From NCBI GenBank assembly GCA_015493745.1, contig WGCN01000197.1:1-37288 (forward strand): a stretch of DNA of 37,288 nucleotides, written 5' to 3'. Below, piece after piece: positions 16,647 through 25,900 of this stretch (positions are counted from its first letter, which is position 1; every line of letters begins with the position of its first letter). A model generated the notes under the pieces. The model ran no database searches, had not been told where the DNA came from, and was given only the letters and a program-made list of their open reading frames with translations. This DNA is from Calditrichales bacterium (lineage in GTDB: Bacteria; Calditrichota; Calditrichia; Calditrichales; J004). The position numbers and the translations under genes were made by a program.

Positions 16647-19600
16647 TCAAAACTGTTTTAAAATATCCACCAGGTCGCTCTTTTCCTCGCCAAACACGCC
16701 ATCCAGGCCCTGACTGTCTATGATGGTAAAGGGACTACCATACAGTCGTTCGGGCTTTATGGCCCCGTAGCGGCAAATATGATTTTTTAACATATCGAGA
16801 AACTTAATTTGCTTGGCTGTGAGTTGAGGATATTTTCGGATGAAGCGGTTTATAAGCCTGCTGACATATTCGGGGTCCAGACCTATTATGCGACGTATGG
16901 CTTTTTCCAGATGACCGGCCGTTTCTGGAAACAAGGTTTGCAAAATACGCAGATCAATACGCTCGTCCTGAATTAAAATCAGGGCCACCAAATCATCGAT
17001 CTCTTTCTCGCTCACCGCTTCACCTTTTTTTATCTTTTGTAACGTTTCATTTTGATCAAACAACGCCGTCAGGATCTCGGTTACCCTTTTCCGGTAGTTA
17101 GCCATATCCAGGGCCCTGTTTTTAGGGACATACTCTCCCCGGTTAATGGCTGTAAAGTCCTCATCCACATCCATCACCCGAAATAAGGGATTTTTCCTTG
17201 CCAGCGGTAAATACTTCATCAGTCCGCGTATCCGTAGCCGGATATCTTCAAGGAGATCATAAGTAACGGATGACCAGAACTCCTCCCGGTTAATACTTTT
17301 TAAAAGAGTGGCCCGGGCCTGCACAGGCGCCAGTGTCCCGGGCAGCCGGTTGACCTTGTCGAGCAGTTCATCCTTGTAATCCTTAAACCTGGCGGACTCG
17401 CCAAGCCAGGCGATTTGCATACACGTCATCAGCAGATCAAACTCATAAGCCGGGGCATGTCCCAAAATATTGCGCCACATCATCAGGGGGGCGATTTCAT
17501 TTTTTAACGCCACCCGCGTCGTCGCCTCAAATTGTAGAAGCGTATCCCTGTCCTTGACAAGCTGTATCGTCCGCCATTTCTCACGAACATCAACCGATTC
17601 CGTGGCGGCCAGGTCGGCCACATCCTGATAAACAAGTTCCATGATCTGTTCAAATATATTTTTTTCATATTTTTGCTGGGACAGGTTTGCCAGTTCCAGA
17701 CGACTTTCAAACAATCTTTGCATTAACGATTTGGTTACGGACGGCGTTGCCGGCTTATAGTGCAGATCAAACCATTCAAAATTTTTCCAATGATCAAATA
17801 TCCGAAATTTTGTTTTATGCTTTCCCGCGCCAAACAGGTTGGGTCTAAGCCGCGTACCCCGGCCGATCATTTGCCAAAACTTGGCATAGGATTTAACCGG
17901 CTTGGCGAAGACCAGATTGAGAATTTCCGGAATATCCACGCCCGTGTCCAGCATATCTACCGATATGGCGATCGTCAGCCGGTCGTTGCTTCCCTTGCCT
18001 TTAAAATCATCAATAAGTTGCTCCGCCCGGGGGTTATAGTTATCGATAACTTCACAAAACAGGCCGCCATACTGCGGATACAGTTCATTAAAAAGCCGGT
18101 TAAGGAAAACAGCATGCTTATGATTGCGGGCAAATATAATTGTCTTTCCCAAACTGCCATCGGCCAATTTCAGTCCGTTTTCCATCAGATTTCGCAGGAT
18201 GACTTTCGCCGTCCCTCTGGCGAAAACCTGTTTATCAACCTGAGAGGCGGCATAGTCAATCTCTTCGGCGTCTTCCTCCTGTTCTTCCAACTGCTGTTGC
18301 TGCTCCGGTGTCATGTCCACGTAGCGTATGCCCTCTCTGATAAAGCGCGTTGTCACCGTATGTACCTCAAAAGGCACCAGCCAGGGTGGCGTATCGTTTA
18401 TGGCATCCTCAAAACTGTAATAAGCGGTGGGATCCTGCTCCTTGCATTCAAAAAGACGAAACGTATTCCGGGTGACAAACTCTACCGGTGTTGCCGTAAG
18501 GCCAATCTGGTACGCATCAAAATATTTAAACAGCTCGCCATAAACATTATAAATACTCCTGTGACTTTCATCGGCAATGATCAGATCAAAAAATCCCACG
18601 TCAAAGGTTTGATAAACCTTTAGCATGGCAGGATATGTACCAATATAGATGCGCTTATCACGATCCCTGGCTGTCCTGGCTGTAACAATCGCCGCCGGCG
18701 ATGAGATAAATTCGTCAAAAACATTTTTAGCTTGTTTTCGCAACTCTCGTCGATCACATAAAAAAAGAATGCGCTTAGCCCAAGACGCCTCCATCAGGGA
18801 CTTGGACAAGGCAATAGCCACCCGCGTTTTCCCCGTACCCGTTGCCTGAACAATCAAACCCTTTCGTCTCTTCGATTCAAACAACTCATGAACATGCTTT
18901 ATGGCTTCCCGTTGATAGTTGCGATCCACAATATTGGAGTCGATATTACTTCGGTTGAGCGGTAATCTGTGTTTCTTTTGAAAATGGAGGTATTCGAGAT
19001 TATCCCGGGCATAAAATCCATATACTTTTCTGGGGGGCTCTTCCAATAGCGTATTCCACATAAAAATATCATAGCCGTTTGTATAAAAAATTACCGGCCG
19101 TTGTCCATGCATTTTCTCCAGTCCTTTTGCATATAAATCCGCTTGCGTTTTACCGTTCTCCGCATCCCGGGCTGTTTTTTTAGCTTCAATGACCGCCAGA
19201 GGTTTTCCATTGCTGTCCCATAAAACATAATCCGCGTATCCGATTCCCGATTTGGTGGGCTGATACCTTACTTCAACCTCCTGCCCTACTTCATCCGTAC
19301 TCTCCCCGCCGGGGCCAACTTTCCAGCCGGCCATGGACAGTTGCTCGTCTATCAATAATCTTCGCGTCGCCTCTTCATCAAAATGGAGTATCTCGGCTAC
19401 AGTCTTCCCTTTTTTAAATAACTGTTGCCGCTCGGCCCTGCTTTTTCGTTTTTTTCCGCTCTCTTCCCTAAGGCGTTCCCGTTCCGCTAACAGGCCTTCC
19501 AGCTCTTTTTCTTGTTCATTTATTTTTTCACGTATTAACCTTTTTTCCTTATCTAATCCGGTTCCTTTTGCCGGAGATACAGGTTCCCTGTAGCCGGGAA

Positions 19601-19991
19601 TATCATTGATATTACCATTAAACATGGATACATATAGCCATGCCCCCAGATCATAAGCTTCCCTTAGCAGAAACCCCGCCTCCGTACTATTCAGCTTATG
19701 TCCGTGTGCCGCTTTATTGCCAACTTTCCTGAGTAAATGTAACTTGCCAAGAATGGCAGGTGAAACAGCCTCTTTAAAAATATCGTTGTTTAACAGGTCA
19801 TAAAAAGAGTGTTCATCCGGCAGATCGATACTTAAATGATTATAGAGTATTTTGGTGAAGGTTTCTGCAAACAGCCGTAGTTTTACGCCACAACTCTCCG
19901 GGTCCGCATGGGCATATTTTTCCGCAAAGCCACCCAGCACTTCAAGTTCGGGGAGTTTACTGTTTAGAAAATAGAAGTTTTGTGAGTTCAT
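16647..19991 (-). CDS. hsdR: Type I restriction-modification endonuclease/translocase subunit
   Basis: 1114 aa from the ATG at 19989-19991, which has GGGAAG close upstream and begins MNSQNFYFL as family members do; an in-frame ATG at 20027 would add 12 residues and also has an AAGG site. A DUF4145-like helical domain (about residues 30-125) is followed by a charged coiled coil (145-205). The PD-(D/E)XK nuclease shows D254 in GYADYVLW and EAK at 269-271. The SF2 translocase has ATGTGKT (383-389), DESH (474-477), a LTATP segment and QMIGRGTRLRP. A long helical C-terminus of the EcoEI type binds the methyltransferase. The enzyme cuts unmethylated DNA after ATP-driven translocation. It is separated from hsdM by the 132-aa gene. 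Confidence 0.95.
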   Translation of the reverse strand: MNSQNFYFLNSKLPELEVLGGFAEKYAHADPESCGVKLRLFAETFTKILYNHLSIDLPDEHSFYDLLNNDIFKEAVSPAILGKLHLLRKVGNKAAHGHKLNSTEAGFLLREAYDLGAWLYVSMFNGNINDIPGYREPVSPAKGTGLDKEKRLIREKINEQEKELEGLLAERERLREESGKKRKSRAERQQLFKKGKTVAEILHFDEEATRRLLIDEQLSMAGWKVGPGGESTDEVGQEVEVRYQPTKSGIGYADYVLWDSNGKPLAVIEAKKTARDAENGKTQADLYAKGLEKMHGQRPVIFYTNGYDIFMWNTLLEEPPRKVYGFYARDNLEYLHFQKKHRLPLNRSNIDSNIVDRNYQREAIKHVHELFESKRRKGLIVQATGTGKTRVAIALSKSLMEASWAKRILFLCDRRELRKQAKNVFDEFISSPAAIVTARTARDRDKRIYIGTYPAMLKVYQTFDVGFFDLIIADESHRSIYNVYGELFKYFDAYQIGLTATPVEFVTRNTFRLFECKEQDPTAYYSFEDAINDTPPWLVPFEVHTVTTRFIREGIRYVDMTPEQQQQLEEQEEDAEEIDYAASQVDKQVFARGTAKVILRNLMENGLKLADGSLGKTIIFARNHKHAVFLNRLFNELYPQYGGLFCEVIDNYNPRAEQLIDDFKGKGSNDRLTIAISVDMLDTGVDIPEILNLVFAKPVKSYAKFWQMIGRGTRLRPNLFGAGKHKTKFRIFDHWKNFEWFDLHYKPATPSVTKSLMQRLFESRLELANLSQQKYEKNIFEQIMELVYQDVADLAATESVDVREKWRTIQLVKDRDTLLQFEATTRVALKNEIAPLMMWRNILGHAPAYEFDLLMTCMQIAWLGESARFKDYKDELLDKVNRLPGTLAPVQARATLLKSINREEFWSSVTYDLLEDIRLRIRGLMKYLPLARKNPLFRVMDVDEDFTAINRGEYVPKNRALDMANYRKRVTEILTALFDQNETLQKIKKGEAVSEKEIDDLVALILIQDERIDLRILQTLFPETAGHLEKAIRRIIGLDPEYVSRLINRFIRKYPQLTAKQIKFLDMLKNHICRYGAIKPERLYGSPFTIIDSQGLDGVFGEEKSDLVDILKQF

Positions 19992-20064
19992 CAACTTCCC
20001 TATTTTTAATGAAACGAGGGCTACCATAATCTAAACCTTATTCCTTTATCTTTCAAAGTATTCC

Positions 20065-20181
20065 CTACAAATAGCCATATAACGAAATACGGTAATCGAA
20101 CTGTGGCTGCACGGTAACATAAAGCCAGTACTCTCCGAAATGAATATCCAGGGCCTGGGCTATATCATAATCAACAGACAT
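20065..20181 (-). CDS. Small 38-aa protein ahead of hsdR
   Basis: ATG at 20179-20181 preceded at a spacing of about 6 by AAAAAGGAG (20187-20195), one of the strongest ribosome binding sites in the operon; TAG at 20065-20067. The product starts MSVDYDIAQALDIHFGEYWL and is rich in Y, D and F with no membrane segment. It lies between the PD-(D/E)XK-like gene (27 bp before) and hsdR. I recognise no family. It may be a small regulator or phage trigger-binding peptide, or a leftover of a larger gene; the strong site favours real translation. Confidence 0.55.
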   Translation of the reverse strand: MSVDYDIAQALDIHFGEYWLYVTVQPQFDYRISLYGYL

Positions 20182-20208
20182 AACATCTCCTTTTTAATAT
20201 CTCCATGT

Positions 20209-21588
20209 TCATCGGGTGTTCAGAAGCAGACCGTCCAGTTTTTTAACGGCCTCACCAATATCTTCTCTTATCTTTTCACTTTGCTCCAGTATCTTATCCG
20301 CCTCTTTGCGGATATTGCCCGCCGCCGTTTTGATGGAACGAAAACTTTTCAGGGCACTTTGCACGCCACTCAGTTCGGCTTCCACCTGCGCGCGGTCAAC
20401 ACCCTCAATTTCACTGTTTTCAAGCAGCAATCGGCCCACGGCTACCTTAAGGGCTACTTCCAGCAGACCGAAATGTGTAATAAGCTTATTTCCGTCATAC
20501 TTCTGAAAAAGCCCCACCTGCCGGTGCAACTGTTCTTCCTTCTCCGTAAGATGAATCACATAGTCGGCATGCCTGTTCTCCATGGTGGCCTGCATGCGTT
20601 CCAGTACCAGCCGTGGCGTTTTCATGGGCGTGCTCTTGGCTTCAATGGCAATGCGCTTGTCAATCGCGGAAACGGTATAGACAAAATCACCCTTTTTACT
20701 ACGGGTTATGTTTCCCGCCGAAGTGGTCATGTCTTCAACCAGGTCACCATGACGCGCGGCATATTCCTCCAGGGCCTGTTCCAACACCTGTTCAAACAGG
20801 TATCCCTTTTGCGGAGAGGACTGAACGAGTTGGACGCGCGCTTCTTCCGCGCTTTTGGCCGCCTTCACCTCTTCCTTTATCTCTTCCAGCTTGCTAAAAA
20901 CTTTACTGGCAAAGGAATCTCCGTTATCCAGCGAAAAACGGCTGTCTACCGCCTGTAACAGTTCACCGTCCTTGCCAAACTGATGGAGCAGCATTTCCTT
21001 CAATTCATGGGTCAGACTGCCGCTGCGCTTAACGTCAAACTGTTTTTCAAGATCATCCCTAAAGGTATCAACAAAAGTTATCATCTTTCCCAGATAGCTG
21101 CTTCGGCTTTCGGGGTCAAAAGCCTTGTCCATCTTTTCCTGTACCTGCTTCTGCTGTGCCGTAAACTCTCGTACCGTTTTCAGGGCGGTCTCCTGGAACT
21201 CACGACTTTTTTCTTGAAAAAAACGATTCATCCGCGCCGAATAACTTTCCGCCTGGGCCGGATCAAAGTTTTTATCCACTTGCTCCATCACCTCTTTTTG
21301 GATGAGCCGCATGCCATTCTGGAATTCATGTGTCATGTCCCTTACCCGCGTCTCCACAAAATCGGTATCCATCACCATCTCAACCTTTGACTTAACAAAA
21401 GAACCGATTTCAATAACTTTGCGCGTCTCTTCAATCTGCTCCGCTATATTTTCCTTTTTCTTTATCAGATGGAAGAACTCGGGATTCTGGATATCGATGT
21501 TTTGTAATGTTACCAGGCGTATGGTTTCATCCAGATGCAGGGAACCATCACTGAGATTGATAATATTTTTTCGAACGGTGTTGCTCAT
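20209..21588 (-). CDS. Coiled-coil protein with PD-(D/E)XK nuclease-like domain, first gene of the defence operon
   Basis: 459 aa, start ATG with AAGGAG six bases upstream. Residues 40-250 are mainly charged helix/coiled coil and contain four degenerate copies of a unit resembling V/L-D-x-x-F-D-x4-S-x6-M: VDKNFDP (from 104), MDKAFDP (from 153), LEKQFDV (from 180) and VDSRFSL (from 214). Residues 260-320 look like a restriction-endonuclease-like core: GYLFEQVLEQAL, then KKGDFVYTV (D301) and IAIEAK (E316, K318), a plausible D...ExK site. Another coiled coil follows to the C-terminus. It resembles in general terms RmuC/DUF2130-like nucleases with coiled coils, but I cannot place it in a named family. 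As the promoter-proximal gene it would be the most highly transcribed of the operon. Confidence 0.75.
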   Translation of the reverse strand: MSNTVRKNIINLSDGSLHLDETIRLVTLQNIDIQNPEFFHLIKKKENIAEQIEETRKVIEIGSFVKSKVEMVMDTDFVETRVRDMTHEFQNGMRLIQKEVMEQVDKNFDPAQAESYSARMNRFFQEKSREFQETALKTVREFTAQQKQVQEKMDKAFDPESRSSYLGKMITFVDTFRDDLEKQFDVKRSGSLTHELKEMLLHQFGKDGELLQAVDSRFSLDNGDSFASKVFSKLEEIKEEVKAAKSAEEARVQLVQSSPQKGYLFEQVLEQALEEYAARHGDLVEDMTTSAGNITRSKKGDFVYTVSAIDKRIAIEAKSTPMKTPRLVLERMQATMENRHADYVIHLTEKEEQLHRQVGLFQKYDGNKLITHFGLLEVALKVAVGRLLLENSEIEGVDRAQVEAELSGVQSALKSFRSIKTAAGNIRKEADKILEQSEKIREDIGEAVKKLDGLLLNTR

Positions 21589-21620
21589 GACTGTCTCCTT
21601 GTAATTTTGCTCCTGATAAT

Positions 21621-21638
21621 TACAAGCGACGTGCCAAT
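21621..21638 (-). promoter_or_regulatory. Candidate sigma54 (-24/-12) promoter of the defence operon
   Basis: The minus strand reads TTGGCACG (21637 to 21630), TCGC, then TTGT (21625 to 21622). Consensus is YTGGCACG-N4-TTGC, so the -24 box is perfect, the spacing exact, and only the last base of the -12 box differs. The expected start, about 11-12 nt downstream near 21611, gives a leader of about 22 nt that ends with the AAGGAG site of the first gene. Confidence 0.65.
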
Positions 21639-21681
21639 ACGGTAAATGGGGGTTTTAGGGACAATACAGAGGATTAAAGGT

Positions 21682-21713
21682 AAGTTTTCTTACTTTTAAC
21701 AATAAGAAATCTT
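21682..21713. promoter_or_regulatory. Inverted repeat, candidate enhancer for the sigma54 activator
   Basis: Arms AAGTTTTCTTACT (21682-21694) and AATAAGAAATCTT (21701-21713) match as an inverted repeat in 11 of 13 positions around a 6-nt spacer. It lies 45-75 bp upstream of the -24 box, a position suitable for a Fis-type activator dimer. Binding by the CARF-like activator is inference. Confidence 0.5.
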
Positions 21714-21770
21714 ATATATCTAAAGAGGTTCTATAGGTATGTGATGAATAACAAGATATGGAACGACAGC

Positions 21771-21793
21771 ATTATGACCTTCCAGGTCTTAAT
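21771..21793. repeat. Inverted repeat between the DUF493 gene and the defence operon
   Basis: ATTATGACCT, TCC, AGGTCTTAAT form a 10-3-10 inverted repeat with one mismatch. It lies 20 bp after the DUF493 stop. No T-tract follows on the minus strand, so it is a weak terminator candidate or a second regulatory site of the region. Confidence 0.4.
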
Positions 21794-21813
21794 GACCCGG
21801 AGGGTTGCCGGAG

Positions 21814-22074
21814 TTACAACACGTGCAAAATATCCCTGTGCTTTTTAAGATCGTAAAAAATACTTTCGCGCATCTCCTCGCTCTCTACCTCCACCAGCAG
21901 GATAAAGCTTTGATAGGTACCCTTGGAACTGATATGCGAAAATTGCAGACTATATTCGCGGTCAACCACTTCTTTCACCGCCCGATCGATATGTTCCAGG
22001 CTACGGCCGATTATACTGTACTTCCATTGCAGCGGATATTCGATATTGGGCATAAAATTATTCAGACGTATCAT
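21814..22074 (-). CDS. DUF493 (YbeD-like) family protein
   Basis: 86 aa from the ATG at 22072-22074. The segment IEYPLQWKYSIIGRS followed by AVKEVV and a C-terminal IFYDLKKHRDILHVL matches the small ferredoxin-like DUF493/YbeD family, which has ACT-like topology and an uncertain regulatory role; family length is about 85-95 aa. A longer reading frame to 22188 would add a hydrophobic stretch but runs into the terminator stem of the preceding gene, so I reject it. The Shine-Dalgarno is weak (AAAGAA). Confidence 0.75.
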   Translation of the reverse strand: MIRLNNFMPNIEYPLQWKYSIIGRSLEHIDRAVKEVVDREYSLQFSHISSKGTYQSFILLVEVESEEMRESIFYDLKKHRDILHVL

Positions 22075-22172
22075 ATGCGTTCTTTCTTTTCTGAAGCCTT
22101 GAATTTGAGCGGATAATATATAAAAAATGAAAATGGAAAGCACTAAGCAAAGAGGATTCAGCTGCCGGAAGA

Positions 22173-22212
22173 ATAAAAGATCCGCCATCCCCGCACCTGA
22201 CGGATGGCGGAT
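22173..22212 (-). terminator. Rho-independent terminator after the outer-membrane protein gene
   Basis: On the minus strand, ATCCGCCATCC and GGATGGCGGAT pair perfectly over 11 bp around an 11-nt loop (stems at 22202-22212 and 22180-22190), followed by CTTTTATTCTT. Confidence 0.8.
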
Positions 22213-22229
22213 ACAAACCCGCTTCTAAG

Positions 22230-22904
22230 TTACAAGGACAGGCCGACGACAAAATAGCTCATTTTCAAACTGGGGTTAAAGATGATCTGTCCGCTAAGCG
22301 GCACCCCGTAACCTTCATAGAATTTCAGCTCCTTGGTATAACTCACACCGATATTAATGGCCCGGAGACCGGGATTGGATACGGCGTACCAGGCGCTGTT
22401 ACCGCGGGCAAAACCGGCCACAAAACCCACTCCGGAGGTCGTTTCCCAGGAAACTTCCAGATAAAGGGATTTATCAAGATCATTGTAAACATTGGCGGCA
22501 AAGAATATGCCCAGTGGAAACGCCTCCCCGCCGTTAAAGGCCACGGCCGCTTCCAGCACATGGGCCCCCTGACCGTTGTTGGAAAAATCAAAGATATCGT
22601 TATTGGCCCCGCCGGGAAAGTAATAGTCCGTCATGGTCACCGAAAAGCGGCCAAAGCTGTAAGAGGCCCAGAAGTCATGTTCATCGCCACCGGCGGCCTG
22701 GGGCGACAAGGCATAGGAGGCCCAGGTTCCGGCGCTGAAATCACCGTAACTGAAACTGAAGGCCGGTTGGATGCTGGCCCCCTTGGCCAGTTCAATCCCC
22801 CGCCACACATAACGACTGACCAGGTCGGCGCCAAGCTCGTATTCCTGGGCCGTCAGTGGCTTTATGCTCAACAAGAGCAGCAGCATCATAAAAAGCTTTT
22901 TCAT
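22230..22904 (-). CDS. TorF-family putative porin (outer-membrane beta-barrel)
   Basis: 224 aa with a signal peptide (MKKLFMMLLLLLSIKPLTAQ, cleavage after about residue 19). The mature start ELGADLVSRYVWRGIELAKGASIQP is the hallmark of the TorF/Gcw_chp family of small outer-membrane barrels. Alternating hydrophobic strands continue to a C-terminal aromatic/hydrophobic strand (MSYFVVGLSL). Substrate unknown. The GGAGGG ribosome binding site overlaps the stop codon of the chemoreceptor gene, 9 bp upstream, so the two are translated from one mRNA. A strong terminator follows. Confidence 0.75.
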   Translation of the reverse strand: MKKLFMMLLLLLSIKPLTAQEYELGADLVSRYVWRGIELAKGASIQPAFSFSYGDFSAGTWASYALSPQAAGGDEHDFWASYSFGRFSVTMTDYYFPGGANNDIFDFSNNGQGAHVLEAAVAFNGGEAFPLGIFFAANVYNDLDKSLYLEVSWETTSGVGFVAGFARGNSAWYAVSNPGLRAINIGVSYTKELKFYEGYGVPLSGQIIFNPSLKMSYFVVGLSL

Positions 22905-22913
22905 CTTACCCTC

Positions 22914-25900
22914 CTAAAAATCACCAAAGTCATGATCCGACAATTCGATTTTTATCTCTTCCTCCTCCGGGGCCAGAGCCTCGCCGGAGAATCCCTCCGT
23001 TATAAATTCCGGCTCCGCCGGCGGCGCCACGGTCTGCTCTTCGGGTTCGGTTCTCACAAAGCTGTGGCGGGTGGATGAGAGTTTAAAACGTGAAATCACC
23101 TGTTTTAAGGTATCGGCCTGTCCGGACAACTCCTCGGAGGCGGCGGCGCTCTCTTCGGCGCTGGCCGTGTTGGACTGGGTCACCTTATCGATCTGTGCCA
23201 GGGCCAGGGTGGTTTGCTCGATGCCGCTGACCTGTTCACGCGAGGCCAGGGCGATCTCATCGATCAGATCCTTGGACTTGGTTATGCCGGAGATGATTTC
23301 CCCCAGGGCCTCACCGGTCTGTTTGGCGATTTCCAGCCCTTCCCGGGCCTTGCTCACCGACCCCTCGATCAGCTCGGCCGTTTCCTGCGCCGCCTTGGCG
23401 CTGCGCTGGGCCAGGTTGCGCACCTCCTCGGCCACCACGGCAAAGCCCTTGCCATGCACGCCGGCCCGGGCCGCTTCCACGGCGGCGTTCAGGGAAAGCA
23501 GATTGGTTTGAAAGGCGATCTCATCGATGGCCTTGATGATTTTGGATATTTCCCGGGAAGCGTCATTGATATTGGTGATGGAATCCATCATACGCTGCAT
23601 ATGCTCATTCCCGGTATCTGCGGAAACTTTGGTCTGTTCGGAGATGGCCTGGGCCTGTTCCGTGTTTTCGGCGTTGGAGCGCGCCTGGGAATTGATTTCG
23701 GTCATGGAGGCGGATATCTCTTCCAGGGAGCTGGCCTGCTCCGTGGCCCCCTGCGATACGCTTTGCGAGTTATCGGAAACCTGTTTAGCCCCCTCACTGA
23801 CCTGGGCCACCGCTTCATTAACCTGGCCCAGCACATCATCCAGGGCGTCCAGGGTATGATTCAGAGCCGTTTTGATTTTAGCATGGTCACCTTTATAGTC
23901 ACCGGTCACCCGCGCCGTCAGGTCACCCGCGGCGGCGGCATTCAGTACGCTCAGGGATTCATTGACCGGCTCAATGGCGGCGTCGAGGGCCTTGTTAAAG
24001 CCATCGATGATCCTGCCGTAAGCCCCCGAGAAGCTGTCTTTATCACCTCGGTATTGCAAATTTCCCCGGGCCGCCTCTTCGGAGAGTTTCAGACCTTCAT
24101 CAATGACCGCCATCAGGTTGGAGCGAATCTCATTAAGAGCCCCGGATAGCACCTTCTGCTCTCCGGGAAGTTCATTCATCCTTTTTTCAAGATCGCCGGC
24201 GGCATATTCCCCGATAACCTCAATGGTACTCTTCATCGGGTCAATGACCGCATCAAGAGCTTCATTTACCCCGCGCACCAGAGTGGCGAAAGCCCCCTCC
24301 ATTTCACTAAGATCGCAACGCGCCGAGAGCTGTCCTTGCTTTTGATGTTCAATGGTTTCCTGGATGGTGGCCACCACTTTTTGGATTTTATCCTTCATGG
24401 TCTGCATGGCCATACCCAGATCATCTGCCTCCGAGGCCTGTTTGATCTGCACATCAAGATCACCCCGGGCGATGGCCTTGGCCGCGGCCGCCTTTTCCTG
24501 CAAGGCCCGGCCCATTTCCCGGAAGGATTCGGCCAGTTCTCCAATCTCATCATTGCCCTGATAATCCACATCATCACGCAAATCACCCCGGGAGATATTC
24601 TTGGCCACTTCCGTAATTCTGACGATGGGCCGGGCGAATTTCCGTCCGTACCAGAAAGCGCCGGCGCCGGCTAAAAGAAGAATTATAAAGCCCCAAAAAA
24701 AGGTAAAATTCCGTAAGGTGTAAACCGACGCAAAGGCTTCATCTTCATCTATCTTGGAGATGATGGCCCAGTTTACCCCACTGATATTGAGCGGACTGTA
24801 AGAGTTTAAAACCCTTTCACCACGATAATCGGTAATAATTTTATTGGCGCTGATTCCCCGGAAAACATCTTCCGTGGCCTCGGTTTTAATGGTTTGCAGC
24901 AAGATCGGGCTGCCATAGGTACGCATTTCGTCCAATACCGCCGTATCATATCCCGAAGCGGCCAGGTTTTTAAAATAGGTATCCTTGTCTTCTATCAAAA
25001 ACCGGGAAGCCGAGCGCATTTTGTAATCATCTCCGATAAGAAAGGCTTCACCCGTTTTTCCCAGGCCCGACTCCTGCCACTTTTGATTATCCGTCATAAT
25101 ATTATTGATTTCATCTATGGGCATTTGAAAAACCAAAACACCAACCTGCTCACCCTCGTCAAAAACCGGAGAGGCTATAAAAGAGGCCGGAGCTCCGTAG
25201 GAGGGTTCATAAAACTGAAAATCGATCAACCGCACCTCTTCCGGATCGGCGGCATCTTTTACCTCCCGGAAGGCCCGGGAGAAATTGGAATCCTTATAGG
25301 GACCCGTTAACAGATTGGTGGCAAAATCCACCTCTTTGAATACGGTATAGACGATATCCCCGCTTCTGCTATCCACCAAAAAAATATCATACAGACCGAA
25401 TCTTTGCAGATAGTTTCTAAATGCCGGATGATACCTTTGATGCACGCGGCTGTATCGGCTGTTATCATGGGCGTAGTCGAGCTTCAGCTTTTCACCCGTG
25501 GCGCTGGGATTATTAACGATGTATTGAAACTGAAGATACAGGGAAGCGTTTTGATCGGGCAGGTATGAGGTGTATTCATTTTGCTTTCCGGTGTTCCTGT
25601 TCAATCTTTTTAAAAACTCATGATTGTAATAGCCCATCAGACCGGCCTGCATCTCTTCGGTGATTTTTTCATTCCGCAGCTCGTTAAAGGCACCGGAGAA
25701 CTCTTTCATGGCCTTAATCACCATATGACTTTCCGACAACGTCACAATTTGATTTTCAATCTGTTTCATGTAATGTTCAATTTGCATGGCCTTATTGGTG
25801 CGCAGGGCGGAAAGCTGAGCCATGGCCCGGTCTTGCAGGGCATCCCTGGCCTGCCAGTAACTGCTGAGACCCGTTACGGTAACCGCTATGGTGGTTGCAA

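Noticed and set aside
22075-22188. Upstream extension of the DUF493 gene with a hydrophobic N-terminus.
   Set aside because: It overlaps the terminator stem of the preceding gene, and the family starts near the ATG at 22074.
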